From NCBI GenBank assembly GCA_963726295.1, contig CAVSBW010000001.1:310001-374000 (forward strand): a stretch of 64,000 nucleotides of DNA, read 5' to 3'. The notes under the pieces are model-generated. The model saw only the letters and a program-made list of their open reading frames with translations. It was not told where the DNA came from and searched no databases. Source of the DNA: DASSQJ01 sp963726295 (GTDB lineage: Bacteria > Actinomycetota > Actinomycetes > Actinomycetales > Dermatophilaceae). The position numbers were made by a program, and so were the translations under genes. The stretch's first letter is position 1. Each line of letters opens with the position of its first letter. Shown here one piece after another: positions 53,211-60,585 of this stretch.

Positions 53211-54557
53211 ATGGATGACCCTACGGTGTGCTGCCCTGCGGCCGGCGGCTACTGCGACCGGTGCGACCTGATCGTCGGCGTGGACGGGCTGCACGTGACC
53301 GGTGTCGAGCGGGACGAGCGCGGGCGGCTCGTGGTGACGGTGGAGTCCGAGCCGACGGTGATGGGCTGCCCGGCGTGCGGGGTCGTGGCTCGCGGTCACG
53401 GCCGGGACGAGGTGGAGCTGGTCGACGCGCCGGCGTTCGGTGCCCCGGTGCGGATCCGGTGGCGCAAGCGGCGGTGGGTGTGCCCGGACGCGGGGTGCCC
53501 GGTCGGGTCGTTCACCGAGCAGGACGAGTCGGTCGCGGCGCCGCGGGCGAAGCTGACGGTGCGGGCGTGCCGGTGGGCGATCGAGCAGATCCGCCGTGAG
53601 CACGCCTCGGTGAACGGGGTCCGCCGTCAGCTCGGGACCAGCTGGTCGACGGTGTGGACCTCGATCGAGCCGATCCTCGCGGCGGCCGCCGCGGACGGGT
53701 CCCGCTTCGAGGGCGTGACGATCCTCGGCGTGGATGAGCACGTGTGGCACCACGTGTCCACCAAGCCGGTCGAGCACGGCGGGCGGGGCCCGAAGGAGCT
53801 GACCGGGATGGTCGACCTCACCCGCGACGAGCACGGCACCGTGCGAGCGAGGCTGCTTGACCTGGTCCCGGGCCGTTCCGGAGAGACCTACAAGACCTGG
53901 CTGCACGAGCGCGGAGAGGCGTTCCGCTCGAACGTGGAGATCGCGACGTTGGACCCGTTCCACGGGTACAAGAACGCCATCGACGACCAGCTCGAAGACG
54001 CCCGCTCGGTGCTGGACGCGTTCCATGTCGTCAAGCTCGCCACCGCCGTCGTCGACGACGTGCGGCGCCGGGTGCAACAGGACACCACCGGCCACCGCGG
54101 CCGCAAGAACGACCCGCTGTACCGGGTCCGCAACATCCTGCGCGCCGGGCAGGAGCACCTCGCCGACCGGCAGCGCGCCCGCCTGACCGCCGCGTTCACC
54201 GCCCGCGAGGAGCACGTCGAGGTCGAGCTCGCCTACCGGTGCGCCCAGCAGGTCCGCGCCGCCTACCACCAGGACAGCCACGCCGCCGGCCGCGCCGTCG
54301 CGGAGAAGATCGTCGCCACGCTGCACACCTGCCCGATCCCGGAGGTGGCCCGCCTCGGGGCGACGCTACGCCGCTGGCGCAGGGAGTTCCTCGGCTACTT
54401 CGACACCGACGGCGCAAGCAACGGCGGCACCGAGGCCGTCAACGGGCTCATCGAGTTCCACCGCCGCATCGCCCGCGGCCTACGCAACCGCGAGAACCGC
54501 CTCCGGATGCTCCTCATCGCCGGCGGACTACCGAACCTCACCCACGCTCATCCGTGA
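53211..54557 (+). CDS. ISL3-family transposase
   Basis: A 448-residue transposase. An N-terminal zinc finger (GCPACGVVARGHGR; VCPDAGCPVGSF) is followed by a helix-turn-helix and the DDE domain: ILGVDEHVWHH (first Asp), IATLDPFHGYKN and VLDAFHVVKLA (second Asp), and the late NGGTEAVNGLIEFHRRIARG (Glu). No frameshift is visible. Its promoter region was separated from the left end by the inner insertion, so expression may be changed. Confidence 0.92.
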   Translation: MDDPTVCCPAAGGYCDRCDLIVGVDGLHVTGVERDERGRLVVTVESEPTVMGCPACGVVARGHGRDEVELVDAPAFGAPVRIRWRKRRWVCPDAGCPVGSFTEQDESVAAPRAKLTVRACRWAIEQIRREHASVNGVRRQLGTSWSTVWTSIEPILAAAAADGSRFEGVTILGVDEHVWHHVSTKPVEHGGRGPKELTGMVDLTRDEHGTVRARLLDLVPGRSGETYKTWLHERGEAFRSNVEIATLDPFHGYKNAIDDQLEDARSVLDAFHVVKLATAVVDDVRRRVQQDTTGHRGRKNDPLYRVRNILRAGQEHLADRQRARLTAAFTAREEHVEVELAYRCAQQVRAAYHQDSHAAGRAVAEKIVATLHTCPIPEVARLGATLRRWRREFLGYFDTDGASNGGTEAVNGLIEFHRRIARGLRNRENRLRMLLIAGGLPNLTHAHP

Positions 54558-54563
54558 AGAGCC
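54541..54563 (-). repeat. Right inverted repeat of the ISL3 element
   Basis: Reverse complement begins GGCTCTTCACGGATGAGCG and matches 51385-51407 with one mismatch. It contains the transposase stop codon. Confidence 0.9.
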
Positions 54564-54719
54564 GGCAAACGCCGCGAGGTGGCGGGTCTACGCATCGAGC
54601 ACCACGCCGGTGCCCGCCAACCGCACTGGGCCCTGACCAGCCGCCGCGTTTCAGAGGTGCGGCATACCGCCGTGAGTCGTGCATCGGTGCATCCCACCGC
54701 TGACGCCTCAGAATCGAAC

Positions 54720-55151
54720 ATGGCTGGAAGACTCATCGGCGTGCAGACCTCGATCGTCGACCCACGCGACCAAACCTGGGAGATCGGAGATCCCACCTTC
54801 CGAGTGCACTTCCATGACACAGATCAGGCGTCGTACGAATACGAGCTCCGTGACGCCAACGTCGACGAGCTGCTCGCGTGGGCCAGGCGGTTCGCCGAAG
54901 GTCGCACGCTCGTTGTCTACGTCTGCGTTCCTCGCGCTGGGCTCGGGCTCATCCCGCTGATCGGCGAGGACCCGAACGCTGCCTGGCTCTTGGCGTCCCG
55001 GAGCAGTGACCCACTTCGCCGCGTAGCGCGCGTGCAGGCGTGCGTCGTAGCGCCCACCAATGGCCATCTGTTGCGCCCAGACGGGCTACCACTCAACGCG
55101 CTGCGCACGCGCACGCCCAGGCGTGCGAGCCTCTCCAGGGGGTGGGCCGGG
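54720..55151 (+). pseudogene. Small conserved hypothetical protein lacking its natural end
   Basis: From ATG 54720 about 90 residues read as a compact protein (TWEIGDPTFRVHFHD, YEYELRDANVDELLAWARRF, LVVYVCVPRAGLGLIPLIGEDPN), a pattern I associate with short actinobacterial proteins of unknown function. The frame does not stop there but continues for hundreds of codons opposite the ArsR gene, so the natural end seems lost. The start lies 149 bases after the ISL3 target duplication. Treat function as unknown. Confidence 0.5.
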
Positions 55152-55835
55152 TCAGGTGGCGGCGGTGACGCGGCTGCTGAGATCGTCGATCCGGGTCTGG
55201 AGGGCGTTGTGGGCGGAGTCGAAGGCCGCCCGTGTGTCGGTGGGGACGGGGTCGGGGATGGACCAATGGGCCCAGGCGAGGTCGCCGACTTCTTCGTGGG
55301 CGCGGTCGCAGACGGTGATGACGAGGTCGCCGTCAGTGAGGGTGTCGGACAGCAACCGTGGTGGGACGTCGGGCAGGTCGAGGTGGTGCCTGCGGGCGGC
55401 GGCGCGGGCTCCGCGGTGGATGCGTTCGCCGGGGTGGGTTCCGGCAGAGCCGGCGGGCGTGCTGCTGCCGAGGCCTCGCCAGAGTGCGACGGCGAGGTGG
55501 GATCGGGCGGTGTTTGCGGTGCACACGAAGAGGAGCCGGCGGGCCGAAGGGACCGCTGCTGGGCGAGGCGGTTGTGGGAGTGCGCCGGCCTGCAGGGAGA
55601 GGTAGGTGCGGCGACGGTCCCCTTCGGAGCGGTGCCGGCGCAGGAGGCCCGCGCCTTCGAGGACTCCGAGGTGGTGCGCCAGGAGGTTGGAGGGCACGTC
55701 GAGCGCGGCCCCCAGCTCTGTGGAGGAGAGGTCACCGGCCCCGAGGAGGTCGACGATCCGGAGTCGCGTCAGGTCGCCCAGCGCCGCGTGGCCTTGGGCC
55801 CGCCGCTCCAGGTCTCGAGTTTGCTCGTTGTTCAT
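55152..55835 (-). CDS. ArsR-type repressor fused to a low-molecular-weight phosphatase/arsenate reductase domain
   Basis: A 227-residue two-domain protein. Residues about 10-90 are an ArsR winged helix (LGDLTRLRIVDLLGAGDLSS, ELGAALDVPSNLLAHHLGVL); no metal-binding cysteine pair is seen in the usual helix. Residues about 98-227 are an LMW-phosphatase/ArsC domain with the P-loop FVCTANTARSHLA (Cys-X5-Arg). An acid-loop candidate is WSIPDPVPTDT. It is divergent from the aquaporin-arsC genes with a 46-base gap and probably represses them and itself. Confidence 0.88.
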   Translation of the reverse strand: MNNEQTRDLERRAQGHAALGDLTRLRIVDLLGAGDLSSTELGAALDVPSNLLAHHLGVLEGAGLLRRHRSEGDRRRTYLSLQAGALPQPPRPAAVPSARRLLFVCTANTARSHLAVALWRGLGSSTPAGSAGTHPGERIHRGARAAARRHHLDLPDVPPRLLSDTLTDGDLVITVCDRAHEEVGDLAWAHWSIPDPVPTDTRAAFDSAHNALQTRIDDLSSRVTAAT

Positions 55836-55858
55836 TGACTCAAGTTTGACTGATTGAG
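55835..55858. promoter_or_regulatory. Operator candidate of the arsenic locus
   Basis: An inverted repeat CTCAA (55839-55843) N10 TTGAG (55854-55858) overlaps two copies of TTGACT (55835-55840, 55846-55851). It occupies the short gap between the divergent ArsR-fusion and aquaporin genes and touches the repressor start codon, as expected for an autoregulated ArsR operator. Confidence 0.5.
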
Positions 55859-55881
55859 ATGCGTGCGGTCAAGATGGGCGC

Positions 55882-56655
55882 GTGCCCGACACCGCCTCCC
55901 CGGCCCTGGCCCGCCGGCTCCTGGCCGAGCTCCTGGGGACGGGTCTGCTCGTCACGGTGGTCGTCGGCTCGGGCATCGCCGCGCAGCAGCTCTCGCCCGA
56001 CGACGTCGGGCTGCAGCTGCTGGAGAACAGCACGGCGACCGTCCTCGGGCTGACGGTGCTGATCCTGCTGTTCGGCCCGGTCTCCGGCGCTCACTTCAAC
56101 CCGGTGGTCTCCGCCGCCGACTGGTTCCTCGGCCGGCGGAGCGGGCACGGGCTGTCCCTCCCCGAGGTGGGGGCGTACACGGTGGCGCAGGTGGTGGGCG
56201 GCGTCGCCGGCGCGGTGCTCGCGAACTCCATGTTCGCCGTCGGGACAGCGGTGTCAACGAAGGACCGCGCCACGCCGGGACACTTCCTCGCCGAGGTGGT
56301 GGCGACGACGTTCCTCGTCGCTCTCATCTTCGCCCTCGCCCGCAGCGGGCGCGGGGTCCTCGCCGCACCGGCGGTCGGCGCGTACATCGGCGCCGCCTAC
56401 TGGTTCACCTCCTCGACCTCCTTCGCCAACCCGGCGGTGACGATCGGACGGGTCTTCTCGGACACCTTCGCCGGCATCGCCCCGGCCTCCGCCCCGGCGT
56501 TCGTCGCCGCCCAGCTCGTCGGGCTGGGAGTCGGCGTCGCGGTCACCCTGGGTCTCTACCCCGACGTCAGCGCCAGCGCGGACGACGTCGTCATCCCGCA
56601 CCCCGGCGAGCTCTCCGACCACCCGGCCACCCCCACGAGCGACAGGAGCCGCTGA
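55882..56655 (+). CDS. Aquaglyceroporin-type channel (MIP family), arsenic locus
   Basis: A 257-residue MIP-family channel starting at GTG 55882. Six membrane segments and both pore motifs are visible: the first as HFNPVV (NPV, a variant of NPA) and the second as FANPAVTIGR (NPA). In some bacteria an aquaglyceroporin next to arsR and arsC (AqpS) lets arsenite made inside flow out, replacing an efflux pump. The start of arsC overlaps its stop by one base. That it conducts arsenite is inference from context. Confidence 0.85.
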   Translation: MPDTASPALARRLLAELLGTGLLVTVVVGSGIAAQQLSPDDVGLQLLENSTATVLGLTVLILLFGPVSGAHFNPVVSAADWFLGRRSGHGLSLPEVGAYTVAQVVGGVAGAVLANSMFAVGTAVSTKDRATPGHFLAEVVATTFLVALIFALARSGRGVLAAPAVGAYIGAAYWFTSSTSFANPAVTIGRVFSDTFAGIAPASAPAFVAAQLVGLGVGVAVTLGLYPDVSASADDVVIPHPGELSDHPATPTSDRSR

Positions 56656-57275
56656 TGCCCACCCCGCTGGCCAAGGACCCGTACGACGAGCTGGTGGGCG
56701 ACCTCGCCTACTCCTACGAGGGCGTCTTCTCCCGCGAGACCGTGGCCGCCGCCGTCGCCCAGGCACGCACTGTCCTGGAGCCGCGCGCCACGGTCCGCAC
56801 CTACCTGCCCGTCCTCGTCGCCCGGCAGGCCCGGGAACAGCTGATGTCCGCCGCCCAGGCCGAGGGCCGCATCGCCAAGAAGGTTCCCGAGCTGCTCTTC
56901 GTGTGCGTCCACAACGCCGGCCGCTCCCAGATGGCCGCCGCCCTCGCCGAGCACCTCTCCGCCCGCCGGGTCCACGTCCGCTCCGCCGGGTCCAACCCAG
57001 CCTCCGAGGTCAACCCCGTCGTGGTCCAGGCGCTCGAGGAACGCGGCATCCCGCTGACCACCCCCTACCCGAAACCCCTGTCCAACAGCGTCCTCCGCGC
57101 GGCGGACGCCATCATCACCATGGGCTGCGGCGACGCCTGCCCCATCTACCCGGGCAAGCGGTACGAGGACTGGGACGTCGCCGACCCCGCCGGCCAGCCG
57201 CTCGAGGTCGTCCGCGACATCCGCGACGACATCCAGGCCCGCGTCACCGTCCTGCTCCGCGACATCCGCGTCTGA
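56655..57275 (+). CDS. arsC: Arsenate reductase / LMW-phosphatase with N-terminal helical domain
   Basis: A 206-residue protein. Residues about 1-70 form a three-helix domain (DPYDELVGDLAYSYEGVFS, ETVAAAVAQARTVLEP) typical of actinobacterial members. The catalytic domain has the P-loop FVCVHNAGRSQMAAAL (Cys-X5-Arg) and the C-terminal TMGCGDACPIYPGKRYEDW with further cysteines. In corynebacterial relatives this class reduces arsenate using mycothiol. The start ATG overlaps the channel stop (TGATG). Confidence 0.9.
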   Translation: MPTPLAKDPYDELVGDLAYSYEGVFSRETVAAAVAQARTVLEPRATVRTYLPVLVARQAREQLMSAAQAEGRIAKKVPELLFVCVHNAGRSQMAAALAEHLSARRVHVRSAGSNPASEVNPVVVQALEERGIPLTTPYPKPLSNSVLRAADAIITMGCGDACPIYPGKRYEDWDVADPAGQPLEVVRDIRDDIQARVTVLLRDIRV

Positions 57276-57299
57276 GCCATGACCCGAAGGAGCCTCACC

Positions 57300-57725
57300 A
57301 TGAGCGACACCACCGGCCGACCCTCGGTCCTGTTCGTCTGCATCCACAACGCCGGCCGCTCCCAGATGGCCGCCGCCTACACCCGCCACCTCTCCGCCGG
57401 CGCTGTCGAGGTCCGCTCCGCTGGGTCCGCGCCCGCCGACCAGGTCAACCCCTCCGCGATCGCCGCCATGGCCGAGGAGGGCATCGACATCACCGCCGAA
57501 CGACCCAAGATCCTCACCACCGACGCCGTCCACGTCTCCGACGTCGTCATCATTATGGGCTGTGGCGACACCTGCCCCATCTACCCCGGCAAGCGCTACG
57601 AGGACTGGGAACTCGAGGATCCCGCCGGCAAGGGCGTCGAGTACGTGCGCCCCATCCGCGACGACATCAAGACCCGCGTCCTGACCCTGCTGACCGAGCT
57701 CGGCGTCGCCCCGGTCAGCGCCTGA
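57300..57725 (+). CDS. arsC: Arsenate reductase, minimal LMW-phosphatase type
   Basis: A 141-residue paralogue of the previous gene without the helical domain. P-loop FVCIHNAGRSQMAAAY, and the conserved IMGCGDTCPIYPGKRYEDW block. A GAAGGAG site precedes the ATG at 57300; the gap to the first arsC is 24 bases. Two reductases in one operon may differ in thiol partner or may form a mixed complex; this is not known. Confidence 0.9.
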   Translation: MSDTTGRPSVLFVCIHNAGRSQMAAAYTRHLSAGAVEVRSAGSAPADQVNPSAIAAMAEEGIDITAERPKILTTDAVHVSDVVIIMGCGDTCPIYPGKRYEDWELEDPAGKGVEYVRPIRDDIKTRVLTLLTELGVAPVSA

Positions 57726-57896
57726 GACCGCCACCCACCGACAGGCCGGAGTGAGCGGCCGCCGCCGTCGAGGCCCGCACGCCGGGATCGAGACTCCAGT
57801 GCAGCCACGGTTTCCTGCCGTACTGCCGGAACGCGGTGTCGAAGATGATCAGTCCGAGCGTGAACTGGATGGCGACGATGAGGTACGGCGAAGGCG
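57726..57896 (-). other. Possible short membrane-segment coding stretch
   Basis: On the minus strand this stretch can encode YLIVAIQFTLGLIIFDTAFR, a good transmembrane helix, followed by QYGRKPWLHWSL. There is no clear start codon with a ribosome site. It could be a small gene or the detached tail of the frameshifted membrane protein upstream. Confidence 0.3.
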
Positions 57897-58408
57897 TCAG
57901 CGGGGCCCGGCGTCCGAGTGTGGGTGGTCGTCGAAGGTCGTGCTGATGGCGAGGAATGCCGCGATGGTGGAGACGAGCCCAGCGGCGGACCTGACGGCGT
58001 GCAGGACGAGCCACCAGTCGAGCTGGGAGGTGAGCTCAGGGGGGACATGTCGCCGGACCAGATGCGGATGTTCGCCGGGAGGTGGTAGATGAGCTTCACC
58101 AGTACCGAGACGGTGAGGCCGACGAGCGAAACCGCCCAGCGCCGCTTCTCCCTGGACCTGGCACCGGCCAGTCGCCATGACCAGATCACGCCGATGAATG
58201 CGGGGATGAGGGTGATGGCGATGCACGGGAGGAGGAACAGGAAGGTGTTCCACCACGTGTGGCCGTAGACGACGGGGTCGATCTGCACCCAGAGCCGCCC
58301 CAGGCCCATGCCGATGGTCAGCATCACGGCGGTGAATCCCAGCGAACCACCGAAGGCCATGGCCTTGAGCGGCCACCGGCCGGCTCCTTCGGTCGGGGTG
58401 CTCGTCAC
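57897..58408 (-). pseudogene. Small multi-helix membrane protein, frameshifted
   Basis: From GTG 58408, which overlaps the SDR stop (GTGA), about 120 codons encode three membrane helices (GGSLGFTAVMLTIGMGLGRL, LFLLPCIAITLIPAFIGVI, VSLVGLTVSVLVKLIYHLP). In a run of six C (minus strand, 58037-58042) the frame shifts and continues as ELTSQLDWWLVLHAVRSAAG, with a last helix and a stop at 57897. One base would restore it, so a sequence error or slippage is possible. The family is not recognised with certainty. Confidence 0.65.
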
Positions 58409-59247
58409 CGCGGCACCTCCTCGTTGAGCTTGCCGAAGATGAACCCCGGTGCCAGTCGGCTGAGCCACTTCAGTCCCAGCGACTGCCCCGGAGCAATCTC
58501 CTCGTGCCCCTGGCGCAAGCCCGACATGACGGTGGCGACGAGGTCGTCCGGGGCGATCCGTTTGAAGCTTGGGTTCAGCCCGGCGGCGAGCGGTGTGTCG
58601 GTGACCGGGGGGAGGACCTCGACGACTCGAACCGATGTGTCCTTGAGCTGCTCGCGAAGGGAGAGCGTCCAGGCGTGGATGAAGGCCTTGGCGCCGGAGT
58701 ACACCGGCGCCTTGGCGTAGGGGACCCACGCGAGCCCGGAGCTGACGTTGATGATCGCCGACGGCCCCCGCAACAGCTCGGGGAGGAAGGCGTCGACCAT
58801 CCGCAGCGGACCGGCCACATCGATGTCGACCTCCTGGAGCTGGTGCTGCAGCGGATGCCCGGTGGTGACGTCGAAGACGTGCATGACGCCGGCGCAGTTG
58901 ACCAGCACGTCGAGTCCACCACTGTCGATGATCTGGCGGTGGAGCGCCCGGACCTGCACGTCGTCAGTGACATCGCACACGACCGCATCGATCGACGGAT
59001 GACTCTGGGCGACAGCGGCCAGGCGCTGGGCGTCGCGGCCCGTAATCACGACCGATGCTCCTGAGCTGGCCATGACCCGAGCGAGGGACATCCCGATACC
59101 CGAGCTCCCGCCCGTCACGAGGACCCGTTGGCCGGTGACCGGAAGCGAGTGCCTCGCCCCACCAACGGTCGACGAAACCCGCGCCACGGCGTTCAGGCCC
59201 ATCGAGTGCGGCACTCGGGATCTGGCCAGTATGTCGATCAGTGCCAC
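58405..59247 (-). CDS. Short-chain dehydrogenase/reductase
   Basis: A 280-residue classical SDR. Cofactor motif VTGGSSGIGMSLAR, LVNCAG, catalytic Ser in NVSSGLAWVP and Tyr/Lys in YSGAKAFIHAW. The C-terminal extension (SLGLKWLSRLAPGF) suggests a membrane- or lipid-associated subgroup. GTG 59247 was chosen because GGAGG lies seven to eight bases upstream. It is divergent from the HxlR regulator gene and overlaps the membrane-protein gene downstream. Confidence 0.88.
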   Translation of the reverse strand: MALIDILARSRVPHSMGLNAVARVSSTVGGARHSLPVTGQRVLVTGGSSGIGMSLARVMASSGASVVITGRDAQRLAAVAQSHPSIDAVVCDVTDDVQVRALHRQIIDSGGLDVLVNCAGVMHVFDVTTGHPLQHQLQEVDIDVAGPLRMVDAFLPELLRGPSAIINVSSGLAWVPYAKAPVYSGAKAFIHAWTLSLREQLKDTSVRVVEVLPPVTDTPLAAGLNPSFKRIAPDDLVATVMSGLRQGHEEIAPGQSLGLKWLSRLAPGFIFGKLNEEVPR

Positions 59248-59271
59248 AGCGGGCCCTCCCTTCGAGTATGA

Positions 59272-59286
59272 CTTGCAAAGTGCAAG
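59272..59286. promoter_or_regulatory. Palindromic operator between SDR and HxlR genes
   Basis: CTTGCA AAG TGCAAG is a perfect six-base inverted repeat with a three-base spacer; a third half-site TGCAAG lies at 59312-59317. It sits in the 79-base gap between the divergent genes and is a natural binding site for the HxlR-type dimer encoded beside it. Confidence 0.65.
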
Positions 59287-59326
59287 CGACTCTAGCAGAT
59301 CACTCCACAAATGCAAGTAGGATTGT

Positions 59327-59749
59327 GTGGTGTCGTCCGCGCCCACGCCTGAGCTGCGGTCGTCGTGCCCGGTCGCTGCCTCGCTCGACGTCCTCGGAGA
59401 CCGGTGGACGTTGGTCGTGCTCCGCGACCTGCTGATCGGCGGTCGCACCCACTTCGCCGACTTTGCCGCCGACGAGGCGATCGCAACGAACACGCTCACC
59501 GAGCGCCTGCAGCGACTACGCGACAGCGGGATCGTCGACCGGGTGCGTGACCCGGCCGACGGCCGGCGCTGGATCTACGTGCCACGTCGTCCGGCGATCG
59601 AGCTCATCCCGGTCCTGGTTGACCTGATGATCTGGGGGATCGCCAACACCGCCGTAGAGGTCCCCGCCGACCAGGCAGCTGCTGCGCGGCATCGGGCTGC
59701 GCTGATCGCTCAGATCACCGAAGAGGCAAAGTCCCGGATGGTGGACTGA
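59327..59749 (+). CDS. HxlR-family winged-helix regulator
   Basis: A 140-residue regulator with the HxlR signature: CPVAASLDVLGDRWTLVVLR, DLLIGGRTHFADF, TNTLTERLQRLRDSGIVDR and RRWIYVPRRPAIEL. The single N-terminal cysteine (SSCPVA) is the redox- or aldehyde-sensing position in this family. Two GTG codons are in tandem at 59327 and 59330. It probably controls the divergent SDR gene through the palindrome at 59272. Confidence 0.9.
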   Translation: MVSSAPTPELRSSCPVAASLDVLGDRWTLVVLRDLLIGGRTHFADFAADEAIATNTLTERLQRLRDSGIVDRVRDPADGRRWIYVPRRPAIELIPVLVDLMIWGIANTAVEVPADQAAAARHRAALIAQITEEAKSRMVD

Positions 59750-59959
59750 GGGCCCGATCTAGGCGGCATCCCCTTCCGGGGGTACGGCTCGTTCTCCAGC
59801 AGAAGTCCAAACCTAGGTCCCGTTCGGAGTCGATGGAGAGCAGGCGTGCCAACCTCCCCAAGGCCACTGGGCCGATTTCGGGGCAATTGCCGTCCGCTCT
59901 CGCCCGGCCCCCGGGATGCGCGCACCAGCGGACCCCAGGACAGGTCGTTGGGTGCGTCC

Positions 59960-60270
59960 TACCGACGCGTTCGACGCGCTTTGGATTGGCTGACTCCGTG
60001 AACCTGAAGCGTGGTGAGCGGCGGCACGGTGGTGCCCGAGGCTGACGCAACGCGCCCGGCAGTCGGGGCACACAAGGCAGATCGGACTCCGCCAGCCAGC
60101 GGGCGACGGTCGCCTCGAGCCACAGCACCCGGCCGCTGTCGAGCGCAAAGTCGGGACCGGGCAGTCGGCCCGCCCGCCGCCACTGCAACAAACACCGGGT
60201 GGCTGATCCCAGCCCGCTGCGCGAGTCCCTTCATCCCGCCCACACCGCCGGGAAGGCGGGGACCGCTGGG
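59960..60270 (-). pseudogene. Helix-turn-helix (AlpA/excisionase-like) gene, frameshifted
   Basis: The minus strand encodes GLAQRAGISHPVF in one frame, then after a shift near 60185 WRRAGRLPGPDFALDSGRV and ATVARWLAES. Together this is the pattern of small winged-helix proteins of the AlpA/excisionase type. It lies beside an IS481 remnant, so it may be debris of an integrated element. The gap from 59750 to 59959 has no other feature. Confidence 0.45.
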
Positions 60271-60394
60271 CTTGAACGGGCCGTGCGGGCGGGTCTCGCG
60301 TCGCACCGTGACTCCCGGGGCTCCGTAGCGGCCGGCGATGGCCGCCAGTGACCATGCCTGGCGGTGGAACGCCGACACCGCCCTTGACGAACAT

Positions 60395-60585
60395 AGGAGC
60401 ATCGAGAGATTCCACCGCACCCTGGCCGACGAAGGGGCCCACGCCCGCTTCTTCAACTCCGAGCCGCCGAGCCGCGCTACCCGGCTGGCTGCACTCCTAC
60501 AATCACCACCGAGCCACTCCGCCATCGGAGGCAAGCCACCCATCACCCGGCCGACCAACCTGCCGGGACATCACAGCCAGCCGTG
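60395..60585 (+). pseudogene. IS481-family transposase, C-terminal remnant
   Basis: About 60 codons of the DDE C-terminus: SIERFHRTLADEGAHARFF (catalytic Glu region), then in another frame RRAALPGWLHSYNHHR, then back in the first frame HSAIGGKPPITRPTNLPG. Two frameshifts and no N-terminus. The other IS481 piece of this window (10971) is an N-terminal fragment about 49 kb away. Confidence 0.7.

Larger units (their letters stand above)
51385..54563 (+). mobile_element. ISL3-family insertion sequence, interrupted
   Basis: Terminal inverted repeats of 23 bp (51385-51407 and 54541-54563) match at all but one position. They are flanked by an identical 8-bp target duplication GGCAAACG at 51377-51384 and 54564-54571, the usual length for ISL3. 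The single transposase gene lies at 53211-54557; the right repeat overlaps its stop. Removing the inner IS1634-type element and one repeat copy leaves about 1.48 kb, a normal ISL3 size. The insertion at 51440-51463 lies upstream of the transposase start. Confidence 0.92.

Noticed and set aside
54720..55838. A long plus-strand protein continuing through the arsenic repressor region
   Set aside because: After about 90 residues it becomes a Gly/Val/Arg-rich shadow of the ArsR-phosphatase gene on the other strand.
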